NCBI RefSeq assembly: GCF_001436295.1
Contig: NZ_AYYY01000025.1
Coordinates: 1 to 64,000, forward strand
Reading direction: 5' to 3'
Length of the DNA stretch: 64,000 nucleotides
From: Paucilactobacillus vaccinostercus DSM 20634
GTDB lineage: Bacteria; Bacillota; Bacilli; Lactobacillales; Lactobacillaceae
The notes beneath the pieces are model-generated. The model did not search any database, was not told the origin of the DNA, and saw nothing but the letters and a program-made list of their open reading frames with translations. Shown here one piece after another: positions 8,402 to 17,675 of the stretch. A program made the position numbers and the translations under genes. Each line of letters starts with the position of its first letter. The first letter of the stretch is position 1.

Positions 8402-11023
8402 TCAAGCTCTTCGCTTGTAATGTCCCAACAGTAGTACTACCGAAATAACCAGTAGCGAAACAGTAGATACTAATAATCCAAAAAAGAAACCAGGTATACT
8501 ATACTTAATTTTCACTGTATGTACACCATCTGACACATGTACAGCCATTAGCATTCCAAACTTCTCTTTTAATGTCACCTTTTCACCATCAACATATGCT
8601 CGCCATCCACTGTCTGCAGGAATCGTTAGCATAATATCACCTTTTTTAAAGGTTCCTTTTGTATTAAATGAAATCAAGTTTGATTTCATTTTCAGGTTTT
8701 CTATTCGCGTATTTTTAATTACTTTTTCCCTTACTGTAAGATACGCGGTTCTATTTTCAACCGTAACAAACGGCACCGAATTAACATTTTGGTATCCTGG
8801 AATAACCTTTTTTGAAGCACGGTTTGAAATTATCAACCTAGTTCCTTTCTTAAAATTCCCAAGCGAAATAATACCATTTTCTGACTGTCCATTTTCACCT
8901 TGACCCGCATATAAACTTGCTACCTTATTTCCATTTATATATACATCGAATGGATTATAATTTATATTCTTTTCAGTCGGATAATAAGCATACAACTCAC
9001 CCGTTCGAGGAACAACATATTGAAATTCCTCAGAGCTTATTTTTTCTGCTTTTCCTATACTAAATATAGATAATTTTTCTCCACTTAAATCATCAAAAAA
9101 GTTATTTTGTATCTCAAAAGGGTTTTTCATCGGATCATATTTCGTAAATATACACGTTTTTCTACTTGAAACTTTATTTACTAACGGAAAAACTGATGTA
9201 TTTTTGTACACTTCAACAGTATCAAATCGATCAATTTTTTTATAACTTTTTGAAATATCAGAGGTAAACCCGCTCATAATATTGTTTACATTCAATATAT
9301 CTTTTTTTAATTGAATGCTATCACTCGCTAGAATGTATTTAATACTGAAAAATCCATCCATACTTGTTGTGGCACCATTATTATAATTGGTCCAACGATC
9401 AAAAGTGTGATTCTGATAGTATCCCAAACTAGACATAAAATTTATAAGTTTATTTGGTTGTTGTGACAAATAGTTAGATAATCCTCGATAATTAAACGTT
9501 AATGGATCATTATTAGTGATTTGAAAAGAATTTCCAATTCGATACATTGTCTTATCGGACTTCTTTATCTTATTAACACTATATTTCACTTGTTTGTAAT
9601 ATTTTTTATAAGCAGTTAGTTGTATTGAACTTTTCACTTGCTCATGTTGAATTTGCCAATCAATAAGTGTAATATTTCCCAGTATTATGCTTCCTATAAA
9701 TAACAGTATTATACTGACGCTAAAATTAGTCTTTTTGAGAAGATAAGCAAAACCGTTAAAGAGTACAATTGCACCAACAATAATCAACGCATATTTCTTC
9801 CTAAATCCCGTCAATAAAACTGGATACGATAACAATACACAAATAATTATCATAGATAGCATGAATTGTCGTAATGTAATTCCGAAGTTTAATACATGCT
9901 TAAATGAAACATAAACAATCGAAACTATAAAGAAGACAAGTACAAAACTTTCTCTTTGCGAATATCCGTTAGGCCAAGTAAATACATGCCAAATTACATA
10001 TGTAATATCTAGCCAGCTAGATAATAATAGGGCCACTAAAAACAAGAATACTAGAATTCTTGTCTTCACATTTATTTTTTTATACAAGAAAAATAGAATA
10101 AGTAAAAAAACAGGAATAACCCCAATCGAAAGTGCAGGTACGTTATTGCCTGTCGCTCCGCCAAAAATTTCACTTAGAAGATATACTGGATTATAAACAA
10201 CTTTAAAATGAAACGAATGATCCTGCTTTATTCCAGCGGTAGAAATAATGCTTGGAATCAAAACAATCGCCGATAAACCAACAGAAAGGATGTTAGATCC
10301 AATAAATTTTAAAAGACTAGTTCCATGTTCAATAGTTTTTTGTTTATTCCAGTTAATCAATGTAAACAATACATATGCAAAGCAAGCCGCTATTCCAACA
10401 ATTACTCCCATATAGTAGTTAAGTACAATCGTAATAAAAAAAATAACAACATAAAGATTCACATGTTTACCAATAGAAATTTTCTCGACACCTAAAATTA
10501 CCAAAGGTAACAATGCAATCGCATCCAACCACATAATGCATTCTTTATAGAAAAAAAGGAAACTCATGGTAGAATATAACGATGAACATATAAGTGCAGC
10601 AAATACCCTATACTTGTATTCCCCTTTTTCTGAATTAACAATTGTAGAATGTGATAACCAGACAAACATAAAAAGGCCAGCTATTGCTACTTTAGCAACT
10701 GTCAGAAGTTCCAAAAAGATTGGTACATTCGCACCTGAAAAAAATACCACAAGTAGATTAAATGGATTCAGCAAATAATATGTTAAAACTCCAAAAAAGC
10801 CACTACCAATATTCATTGAATTACTGTAAATTAGGTTTTGCCAATTACCATCGAGTAAGTTTTCCCTAAAATACGTAAATAGTGCCAAATATTGATTATT
10901 CATATCACCGTGGAGAATCGTGCCATCACCAAACGGAAAAAGGGAATTCCCCATCAATACAATTACAAATATTATAATCGGTAAAACTGCCGAAATCACA
11001 TAGTATCTTTTCTTCACATTCAT
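8402..11023 (-). CDS. yfhO: YfhO family membrane glycosyltransferase
   Basis: An 873-residue YfhO-family protein. It has an N-terminal helix, an outer loop with the acidic GDMNNQY motif typical of the family, about a dozen membrane helices to residue ~470, a large extracytoplasmic region (~480-840) and a final helix near 845-868. B. subtilis YfhO takes GlcNAc from the CsbB-made lipid carrier and puts it on lipoteichoic acid; the same role is inferred here with the GtrB-like enzymes at 5.3 and 20.7 kb. The start has an AAGGA site. Length matches the family. It lies between tagD and the PTPS-related protein. Confidence 0.85.
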   Translation of the reverse strand: MNVKKRYYVISAVLPIIIFVIVLMGNSLFPFGDGTILHGDMNNQYLALFTYFRENLLDGNWQNLIYSNSMNIGSGFFGVLTYYLLNPFNLLVVFFSGANVPIFLELLTVAKVAIAGLFMFVWLSHSTIVNSEKGEYKYRVFAALICSSLYSTMSFLFFYKECIMWLDAIALLPLVILGVEKISIGKHVNLYVVIFFITIVLNYYMGVIVGIAACFAYVLFTLINWNKQKTIEHGTSLLKFIGSNILSVGLSAIVLIPSIISTAGIKQDHSFHFKVVYNPVYLLSEIFGGATGNNVPALSIGVIPVFLLILFFLYKKINVKTRILVFLFLVALLLSSWLDITYVIWHVFTWPNGYSQRESFVLVFFIVSIVYVSFKHVLNFGITLRQFMLSMIIICVLLSYPVLLTGFRKKYALIIVGAIVLFNGFAYLLKKTNFSVSIILLFIGSIILGNITLIDWQIQHEQVKSSIQLTAYKKYYKQVKYSVNKIKKSDKTMYRIGNSFQITNNDPLTFNYRGLSNYLSQQPNKLINFMSSLGYYQNHTFDRWTNYNNGATTSMDGFFSIKYILASDSIQLKKDILNVNNIMSGFTSDISKSYKKIDRFDTVEVYKNTSVFPLVNKVSSRKTCIFTKYDPMKNPFEIQNNFFDDLSGEKLSIFSIGKAEKISSEEFQYVVPRTGELYAYYPTEKNINYNPFDVYINGNKVASLYAGQGENGQSENGIISLGNFKKGTRLIISNRASKKVIPGYQNVNSVPFVTVENRTAYLTVREKVIKNTRIENLKMKSNLISFNTKGTFKKGDIMLTIPADSGWRAYVDGEKVTLKEKFGMLMAVHVSDGVHTVKIKYSIPGFFFGLLVSTVSLLVISVVLLLGHYKRRA

Positions 11024-11112
11024 CTGTTAATCCTTTGTAATTAATCACATAATTCGTAAAATGACGTAAGTAGTCAAAAATATCTTTAAATACTTTTTAA
11101 AATCATTCAATG

Positions 11113-11499
11113 TCAATCATGTAAATCCGTCTTTATTTTTGTTGTCGAGATTCCTTCTGTACGAGGTAAATAGATTACCTCACAGTAGTCTTTAAGAAAG
11201 TCAAACTTTCCCTTCCAATCGTCTCCCATAACAAACACGTCGATGCTATTTTCCTGTACATCTTTTATTTTTTGATCCCAACTATTTTCAGGTATTACCT
11301 TATCTACATATTTGATAGCTTGTAAAATATACTTTCTATCTTCATAAGATGTATAGGCTTTCTTCCCTTTAATAGCGTTGAACTCGTCCGACGAGAGTCC
11401 CACTATTAACTGATCGCCATACGATGCTGCCCGCTCTAATAGACGCACATGCCCCTTATGCAATAAATCAAATGTTCCATACGTAATTACTTTTTTCAT
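11113..11499 (-). CDS. tagD: Glycerol-3-phosphate cytidylyltransferase (copy 2)
   Basis: A 128-residue second TagD with HKGH at 14-17 and RTEGISTTKIK near the C-terminus. I use the ATG at 11499 because CGGAGG lies directly upstream; the longer frame would overlap the preceding sugar transferase. It is in the operon with the TagF-like transferase at 13176-14336, so its CDP-glycerol is probably used to put glycerol phosphate on the polysaccharide. By eye it is about 70% identical to the copy at 3064-3456 but more AT-rich, which suggests it came with the island rather than from a recent local duplication. Confidence 0.9.
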   Translation of the reverse strand: MKKVITYGTFDLLHKGHVRLLERAASYGDQLIVGLSSDEFNAIKGKKAYTSYEDRKYILQAIKYVDKVIPENSWDQKIKDVQENSIDVFVMGDDWKGKFDFLKDYCEVIYLPRTEGISTTKIKTDLHD

Positions 11500-11515
11500 G
11501 ATTACCTCCGATAAT

Positions 11516-12139
11516 TTAATATGCACCAGTACCTTTAAAAATACTGATCACATTCTTAAAAAAGATTTTCACATCAAACAGCAACGATGCATGTTGAACA
11601 TAATAAAGCTCCACATCACAGCGTTCCGGGTACTCTATTGTACTTCTTCCCATAGCTTGCCAATATCCCATCGCCCCCGGTTTAACAGACAAAAATTCAT
11701 CTACTCTATCTCCATAGTACTCAAGTTCGCGCTCCACCACCGGCCGGGGCCCGACGATACTCATCTCACCCTTTAAAATATTAATAAACTGAGGAATCTC
11801 ATCAATGGAACTCTTCCGTAGTACAGAACCAAACTTCGTAATTCTTGGATCTTCCCCATCAGGCAACTTAAAGCTATTTGCCACATACTGAGCATATAAC
11901 TTTTTATTCGAGTATAATTTTTCTTCAGCATTTACAACCATAGATCTGAATTTATATATATAAAACTTTTCTCCGCTTTTTCCAACACGTTTTTGTTTGT
12001 AAAAAACTGGTCCCTTATTTTTACCAATCGAGTCTACTATAAGTACAATCAAAAATAAGGGAGAAAAACATAACAAAGCCACAAATGATAAAACAACATC
12101 TGTAACCCGTTTTAATCCGATGTAGATACTATCATGCAT
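11516..12139 (-). CDS. Priming phosphoglycosyltransferase (bacterial sugar transferase)
   Basis: A 207-residue monotopic sugar transferase that would load the first sugar-1-phosphate onto undecaprenyl phosphate to start the repeat unit. It has one re-entrant hydrophobic helix near 12-35, KRVGKSGEKFYIYKFRSM, the catalytic SSIDEIPQ Asp-Glu dyad and KGEMSIVGPRP. It is the short, catalytic-core form without the multi-helix N-terminal domain of WbaP. The start has GGTGGAA upstream. It is placed late in the operon, unlike many dairy EPS loci where priming genes are near the front. Sugar specificity (Gal or Glc) is not deducible. Confidence 0.9.
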   Translation of the reverse strand: MHDSIYIGLKRVTDVVLSFVALLCFSPLFLIVLIVDSIGKNKGPVFYKQKRVGKSGEKFYIYKFRSMVVNAEEKLYSNKKLYAQYVANSFKLPDGEDPRITKFGSVLRKSSIDEIPQFINILKGEMSIVGPRPVVERELEYYGDRVDEFLSVKPGAMGYWQAMGRSTIEYPERCDVELYYVQHASLLFDVKIFFKNVISIFKGTGAY

Positions 12140-12157
12140 AATTATTCCACCATACTT

Positions 12158-13171
12158 TTACAGTAATTCTGCTTTTTTCAAAGCTTCTTTCGTGAATGTG
12201 CCAGTTACGAGTTTTTTTGAAAGCTGTTCAGCATTCGCAACCATCTCATTATATTCCTTTGGCGAAATTTGAGCAATTTTATCTGCTACGGAGTCCAAAG
12301 AATCCACAACCAGTCCGACTTTATTCTCAAGTACAAATTCAGCCAATGCAGCTTGATTCCATATTATGACTGGAAGTCCCGCACTTAGGTACAAAGATAC
12401 TTTATGAGGATTATTATATCGTTGATATAAACCAATCTTACCAAGCACCTTATGCGGTGACTCTCCATCCCAAACAAGTCCAAAACCCTTTTTAAACTCA
12501 CCCGGTAACTGCTCTGGCAAAAATGATCCATTATACTTTGTAAAACTTGGAAGATTTTCTTTTTCAGTTAGCTTGCCAAATAACTCATACTTAATAGTAC
12601 CGTTTCCTTCAAGATCTTGAAGAAACTTCGATTTATCAAGATTCCCAGCAAAATTTAAAGTTTCACTAAATTCTTTTTGTTGAAGAGTTGCATTATGCTT
12701 ATAATCAAAAATATCTAAACTTATCGTAGCTGGGTTCAATCCATTATTCTGCAGAAATTTACTCATTACTTTATTTGAAGAAATCACAATATCAAAATTA
12801 TTCAGTTGGTTAACTACAGTTGCTAGAGATGGATACTTTGGATCATCAAATCGCAAACAATCAATATCATGGATTAGCGCAATTGTTTTAACTCCATGTG
12901 TTTTTAACCACACAAACAATCTATCATCAAAATGTTTTCCCATATACGTTGGAAATTGGACTAACAATGTATCATTCTTTCGAAGTTTTCCAAAGGCTTT
13001 TTTAATAATAAAATTAGTGAGTACAACTCGTTTTATTTTATTGTCAATTTGAGCGAGATTAATTGGTTCATAGCCTATTTCGCTAGCAAAATCCGTTACA
13101 TCACTTTTAGCTTTAGACATAGCATTTCTCTGCTTTTCCAATGTAACATTAACCACATATTTATTCGCCAA
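12158..13171 (-). CDS. Galactofuranosyltransferase-like glycosyltransferase
   Basis: A 337-residue cytosolic glycosyltransferase of the type annotated as beta-1,6-galactofuranosyltransferase or Gtf3-like. Recognisable parts are the LIHDIDCLR strand near residue 90, the DIVISSNKVMSKFL segment and the acceptor-domain stretch YNNPHKVSLYLSAGLPVI. I start it at a TTG at 13171 because GGGAGG lies 7 bases upstream; the in-frame ATG at 13186 overlaps that site and the upstream stop codon. With glf in the same operon, galactofuranose is the likely donor sugar. That specificity is inferred. Confidence 0.75.
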   Translation of the reverse strand: MANKYVVNVTLEKQRNAMSKAKSDVTDFASEIGYEPINLAQIDNKIKRVVLTNFIIKKAFGKLRKNDTLLVQFPTYMGKHFDDRLFVWLKTHGVKTIALIHDIDCLRFDDPKYPSLATVVNQLNNFDIVISSNKVMSKFLQNNGLNPATISLDIFDYKHNATLQQKEFSETLNFAGNLDKSKFLQDLEGNGTIKYELFGKLTEKENLPSFTKYNGSFLPEQLPGEFKKGFGLVWDGESPHKVLGKIGLYQRYNNPHKVSLYLSAGLPVIIWNQAALAEFVLENKVGLVVDSLDSVADKIAQISPKEYNEMVANAEQLSKKLVTGTFTKEALKKAELL

Positions 13172-13175
13172 AATC

Positions 13176-14336
13176 TTACCTCCCATTGATAATAAAGTTT
13201 TTAAGATAGTTAGAATTCACATCAAAATACTGATTAAATTCTTTATTTAAGGCTACTACAAAATTTTTATCATTTAAATTATTTATTTTTTCAATTAATC
13301 CTTGTTCCGTAAAAGCTTGTTTTAATTCTAAATTACGTGGACTAAGATAAAATCCTCTATATTTTTCATATTCTTCAATGTCATTTAAATACAGGACAAT
13401 ATCTTTTTCCAAAAGAGCATAATCAAATATTAGACTGGAATAGTCACTAATTACGATATCCGATATCTGAAATAATTCATTTAAGTTTTCATATTTCGAT
13501 ACATCAACGATTTCGTTATACATTTTAGAGTTAATTTCAAGATTCTCAATAAAATAATGTCCACGTATCATGAAATTATATTTTTGCGTTACTTGTTCAA
13601 TAAACTTTTCACTAAAAGGCAGTGTAAAACTATTACTGCCATTTTTTTGAGAATACTCTCGAAATGTTGGAGCATACAAAATCGTTTTTTTATTTTGATT
13701 CAAATGCAACTGATCATAAATTTTTTGTTTACGTACTTCATCGAGATTTGTCATTAGTTCACGATTTCTTGGTAGTCCGAGAATTCTAATATTTTTTGTA
13801 CTTGGAAAAATGTGCTCAAATATTTTTTTGTCATATTCTCCAGAGCAATATAACAGATCAAACTTCACATTTTTAAACCAGTTTTTGACAAGAAATTCCA
13901 AATTAAGCTCATCTGGGCCTAAATGTTTCAGCGGAATACCATGCCAAGTATTAATATAAATGTGTTTGCCATGAATTGATGGAATTAGTCTTTCAATACT
14001 TGAATTTGAGATCCAAAATTTAGATTGCAACAGTACCTTCCAAAAAGAAAACGTATCCATTTTAACCTTGTTTTCAACCGGAATTTCTGAAAACTCATTC
14101 GGATCAACAAACGCCCAGATTAGCTTGTACTCTTTGAAACGTTTGTCATCCTTAAGCTGCTGGTAAATGATATAGGGACTATCGCTACACTGCCTTCCAG
14201 AATAACTTGCAAAAACAATCTGTTTATCCTGAATAGGAACACATAACTGCAAAACACGTAGAATGAAACTCATAATCACTAAATAGATTGTTCCGAAAAA
14301 TGAATTGTGTTTTATGAAATTTTTGATTTTTTGCAT
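13176..14336 (-). CDS. TagF/TagB-like CDP-glycerol glycerophosphotransferase
   Basis: A 386-residue enzyme expected to move glycerol phosphate from CDP-glycerol to a glycan or polymer. It has an N-terminal membrane-associating segment (residues 15-33), the conserved WHGIPLKHLG motif and the C-terminal SDYSSLIFDYALLEKDIV motif with the family's catalytic surroundings. It is shorter than polymerising TagF, closer to single-addition enzymes. The ATG has GAGG upstream. TagD in the same operon supplies the donor. A role in decorating the repeat unit is the best inference. Confidence 0.85.
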   Translation of the reverse strand: MQKIKNFIKHNSFFGTIYLVIMSFILRVLQLCVPIQDKQIVFASYSGRQCSDSPYIIYQQLKDDKRFKEYKLIWAFVDPNEFSEIPVENKVKMDTFSFWKVLLQSKFWISNSSIERLIPSIHGKHIYINTWHGIPLKHLGPDELNLEFLVKNWFKNVKFDLLYCSGEYDKKIFEHIFPSTKNIRILGLPRNRELMTNLDEVRKQKIYDQLHLNQNKKTILYAPTFREYSQKNGSNSFTLPFSEKFIEQVTQKYNFMIRGHYFIENLEINSKMYNEIVDVSKYENLNELFQISDIVISDYSSLIFDYALLEKDIVLYLNDIEEYEKYRGFYLSPRNLELKQAFTEQGLIEKINNLNDKNFVVALNKEFNQYFDVNSNYLKNFIINGR

Positions 14337-14339
14337 TTT

Positions 14340-15095
14340 CTACCTCGATATTTTTCGCTTCAAAAAATTAAAAATCTTACTAGGCCAATGCTGACTTTCA
14401 AGATAGATAACATTCACTTCTCGATATTGCACATCATTATGTTGTAGCCAAACGTCTAGCAACCTCTCGCTAATAAAACCGTAAACGCGCGATTGATACT
14501 TATCATAATCCGTTGTATCTAAATTTTTTTCAATCTCAGCTAAAATATCAAATAACCATTCGCAATACCTATCAAGTAACTCTTTTTTCATCACAAACAT
14601 ATTAAACATATGTGCAGAGGTCTGCTGCATAACTGATTCATAATCATCAATATATTCGGGATATTTTTGGCTAATAATCTTCTTCGCTAAGTCCAATTCT
14701 TCTTTAGGATGCGCGTGAATATAGTGTGAATAGTTAGTTTCAATGTAATAGTGACGTTTCTTTGGCAGAATAACATCACTATTTTTCAACAGCTTTTCTA
14801 TTTCAACAGTCGATAAAATTGAACTTAAACTTTTTTTATGATGTAAAGATAAATATCTACGATAATGAACCAATCCAAGTGCATCAACATCCAAATTTTT
14901 CCATCCCCAATACAATGCCGTTAATTCATTATAGGATGAATTTTTAGCCGAGATATTATCCCCTGTATTGTCTCCTTGAAAATCTTCATTAACCTTTGGA
15001 TGAATTTCTTTTCCCACAAAAACTGGTAAATATAAGCTTCTATTTTTCGGCATAACATAATTTTTATGAACTGCCACCATAACCTTAGTGTTCAT
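14340..15095 (-). CDS. DUF4422 family glycosyltransferase
   Basis: A 251-residue protein with the DUF4422 hallmarks: MVAVHKNY at the start, GDNTGDNIS, the NELTALYWGWKN segment and LGLVHYRRYL. The family occurs in capsule and exopolysaccharide loci and is regarded as glycosyltransferases, some linked with galactofuranose; its presence next to glf fits this. No membrane segment. The ATG has AGGAG upstream. Acceptor and linkage cannot be read from sequence. Confidence 0.8.
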   Translation of the reverse strand: MNTKVMVAVHKNYVMPKNRSLYLPVFVGKEIHPKVNEDFQGDNTGDNISAKNSSYNELTALYWGWKNLDVDALGLVHYRRYLSLHHKKSLSSILSTVEIEKLLKNSDVILPKKRHYYIETNYSHYIHAHPKEELDLAKKIISQKYPEYIDDYESVMQQTSAHMFNMFVMKKELLDRYCEWLFDILAEIEKNLDTTDYDKYQSRVYGFISERLLDVWLQHNDVQYREVNVIYLESQHWPSKIFNFLKRKISR

Positions 15096-15119
15096 ATAAT
15101 CTCTCCTAGTCCTACTAAT

Positions 15120-16547
15120 CTAATCTTTTTTTAGAAAATGCATGATTTGCGTTAAAATTGGCGCCTGAGTTATAACCAAACCAACTGTGTAAATAATAAA
15201 ACCAATCATGATCTGAACAATCAAATTTACAACTGACATATTCATCATACCATTCACCCTATTCACGACAACAAACATAACTGCTCCTGAAAGCAAATAC
15301 TTCCAGACACTTCCAAACAGTTGTCTTCTCCGAATAGTGGTTCTAATGCAATAAATCTGAAACGCGGTAACTGCAAACTCCGAAATAGTAGTGGAGAGGG
15401 CTGCCCCCTTCGCACCATACACTTCGATCAAAAAGATATTGCAGATTATGTTAACAACTGCGCCGACGGTAACAGACATCGTATACTCTTTAACGCGATT
15501 AACTGGCATCAAGTACTGAGTTCCCGTAACATTACTCCATGCAATTAATACAATAACTGGTGCCTCAAGCATCATTATCTTTCCACTCATAGTAAATTGG
15601 TCACCCAAGAACCACGGTGCAAACTTTTCAGCTATTGCTGAAATACCAAACATCATTGGAACTGACAAAGCTGTCACAAAATCAAATGAATTATAAAGAC
15701 TTTTTCGAATTCCTATCACGTCACCATGCGCAAAACGATTGGCAATATGTGGGAGCATTACCGTCCCTGTGGCAGTAACAATGGCGAGAATTAGTTTTAT
15801 AATTTTATCAGATTGACTAAACAAACCAACCGCGACCGTTTTTGTGGGATCCATAAACCTTAACATTATACGGTTAACAACTAAGTAAACCTGTGTTGTT
15901 ATTGTAGGAATGAATAGTAGTAGAGCTGGTGATAGATGACTAAACGGTCTAAGATCAGAAATTTTAACTCTTTGGATACTTTTAATAAGATATGGCCAAA
16001 AAGTGATATTCCCCATTAGCTGAGATGCAGAAAGAATCAAAATATACTTCCAGACATCCGAAGGTTGCTTAATAAATAAGAATACCAAAAAAATTGATCC
16101 TAATTTAACAATCATGTTTCTAGCAACTGTTTTTCTGAAATCTTCAAGGCCCATAAAATACCAAGAAATATCAAATGCTCCTGCAATAATCAATAAAGAC
16201 TGTACAAGAAAGAACAAATGATAACTAGCACTAAAGTTCCAAACAAATACAATGAAAACTGAATATGAAATCGTAATCGTCGTAAATTGCATCATAACAA
16301 TTTCCCAGAAAATTTTTGAGCGTTTATACTTATCATCTCGATGATAGGCAATTTCTCTATTTCCATAGGTTGTGATACCAATTTGCCCAATCAACAGAAA
16401 AAAGGTCACGACAGCGTTGGTATAATCGTTAATACCTACACCTTGTGCCCCCAAAACTCGCGAAACATATGGAACTGTAATCAACGGCGCTATCAATAGT
16501 AAAATCTGATAGCTCATGTTGTATAGATAATTTTTTACAACTTTCAT
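15120..16547 (-). CDS. Wzx-type polysaccharide repeat-unit flippase
   Basis: A 475-residue membrane protein with about 12-14 helices of the polysaccharide transport (MOP) superfamily. The N-terminal NYLYNMSYQILLLIAPLITV and the LGAQGVGINDYTNA loop are typical of Wzx/RfbX. It would flip the lipid-linked repeat unit outward for polymerisation. Its start lies 2 bases after the glf stop and uses GAGAAG at the end of glf as ribosome site, so translation is coupled. Confidence 0.88.
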   Translation of the reverse strand: MKVVKNYLYNMSYQILLLIAPLITVPYVSRVLGAQGVGINDYTNAVVTFFLLIGQIGITTYGNREIAYHRDDKYKRSKIFWEIVMMQFTTITISYSVFIVFVWNFSASYHLFFLVQSLLIIAGAFDISWYFMGLEDFRKTVARNMIVKLGSIFLVFLFIKQPSDVWKYILILSASQLMGNITFWPYLIKSIQRVKISDLRPFSHLSPALLLFIPTITTQVYLVVNRIMLRFMDPTKTVAVGLFSQSDKIIKLILAIVTATGTVMLPHIANRFAHGDVIGIRKSLYNSFDFVTALSVPMMFGISAIAEKFAPWFLGDQFTMSGKIMMLEAPVIVLIAWSNVTGTQYLMPVNRVKEYTMSVTVGAVVNIICNIFLIEVYGAKGAALSTTISEFAVTAFQIYCIRTTIRRRQLFGSVWKYLLSGAVMFVVVNRVNGMMNMSVVNLIVQIMIGFIIYTVGLVITQAPILTQIMHFLKKD

Positions 16548-16549
16548 AA

Positions 16550-17671
16550 TTACTTCTCGTTAAACTCCTGCGAAACAGTCACCAATGCCGCGTGTATAAC
16601 TTGATGCATATCATAATAACGATATTGACCCAGTCGTCCGCCAAACACCACATTTGGTACTGACTCTGATAATTTTTGGTACTTTTTGTAAAGCCCATTA
16701 TTTATACTATTGTTTACGGGATAATAAGGCTCATCCCCGCGATGCCAAGCTTGTGGATATTCCTTGGTAACTACCGTCTTGTCCTTATCACCCTTACCGA
16801 ATTCGAAATGCTTGTGCTCAATTACCCGCGTAAATGGTGTTTTAGCATCTGTATAATTTACAACAGCATTCCCTTGATAGTTATCAACGTTTATTTCTTC
16901 GGTTTCAAACCGTAAGCTTCGATATTCAAGCTCTCCAAGTTGATAGTCAAAAAACTGATCAATCATACCAGTGAAGATAATTTTTGGATATTGTTTCAAA
17001 TATTCATTTTTTTTGTCAAAAAAATCAACACCCGTTTCAACATCAATCAAATCGCTAGCTAACATTTTTTCGACAATCTGCGTGTATCCACCAATTGGTA
17101 TGCCTTGATACGTGTCATTGAAATAATTATTATCATATGTCAAGCGCACCGGTAAACGACGAATTATAAAGGCGGGTAAATCAGTAGCCTTTTGGCCCCA
17201 CTGTTTCTCAGTGTAACCCTTAACCAATTTTTCGTAAATATCACGACCAATCAAAGAAATCGCCTGCTCTTCAAGATTAGTCGGTTCCTTACCTGCCATT
17301 TCTTGACGCTGCTCGTCAATTTTAGCTTGCGCTTCTGCCGGTGTCTGTACTCCCCACATTTTATTGAAAGTATTCATATTGAATGGCATATTATAAATTT
17401 CACCATTATAGTTAGCGATTGGACTATTCGTATATCGATTAAAGTCAGCAAAATGATTCACATAATCCCAAATTTCTTTATTACTAGTGTGAAATATGTG
17501 TGCACCATACTGGTGTACTTGGATGCCATCCACCTCTTTAGTGTAAATATTACCCGCGATATGATCACGTTTTTCAATGACTTTCACCCGCTTGCCACGT
17601 TTGGCAGCTTCATAGGCAAAAGTCGCACCGAAGAGGCCGGATCCAACAACTAAATAATCATATAATTTCAT
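16550..17671 (-). CDS. glf: UDP-galactopyranose mutase
   Basis: Glf interconverts UDP-galactopyranose and UDP-galactofuranose with reduced FAD, providing the galactofuranose donor. The 373-residue length is normal. The N-terminal FAD motif is VVGSGLFGATFAYEA, followed by KVIEKRDHIAGN; family signatures YGAHIFHTSN, NMPFNMNTFNKMWG and YTEKQWG are present, with the C-terminal VFGGRLGQYRYYDMHQ FAD contact. It is strong evidence that the polymer contains galactofuranose. Confidence 0.96.
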   Translation of the reverse strand: MKLYDYLVVGSGLFGATFAYEAAKRGKRVKVIEKRDHIAGNIYTKEVDGIQVHQYGAHIFHTSNKEIWDYVNHFADFNRYTNSPIANYNGEIYNMPFNMNTFNKMWGVQTPAEAQAKIDEQRQEMAGKEPTNLEEQAISLIGRDIYEKLVKGYTEKQWGQKATDLPAFIIRRLPVRLTYDNNYFNDTYQGIPIGGYTQIVEKMLASDLIDVETGVDFFDKKNEYLKQYPKIIFTGMIDQFFDYQLGELEYRSLRFETEEINVDNYQGNAVVNYTDAKTPFTRVIEHKHFEFGKGDKDKTVVTKEYPQAWHRGDEPYYPVNNSINNGLYKKYQKLSESVPNVVFGGRLGQYRYYDMHQVIHAALVTVSQEFNEK

Positions 17672-17675
17672 TATT

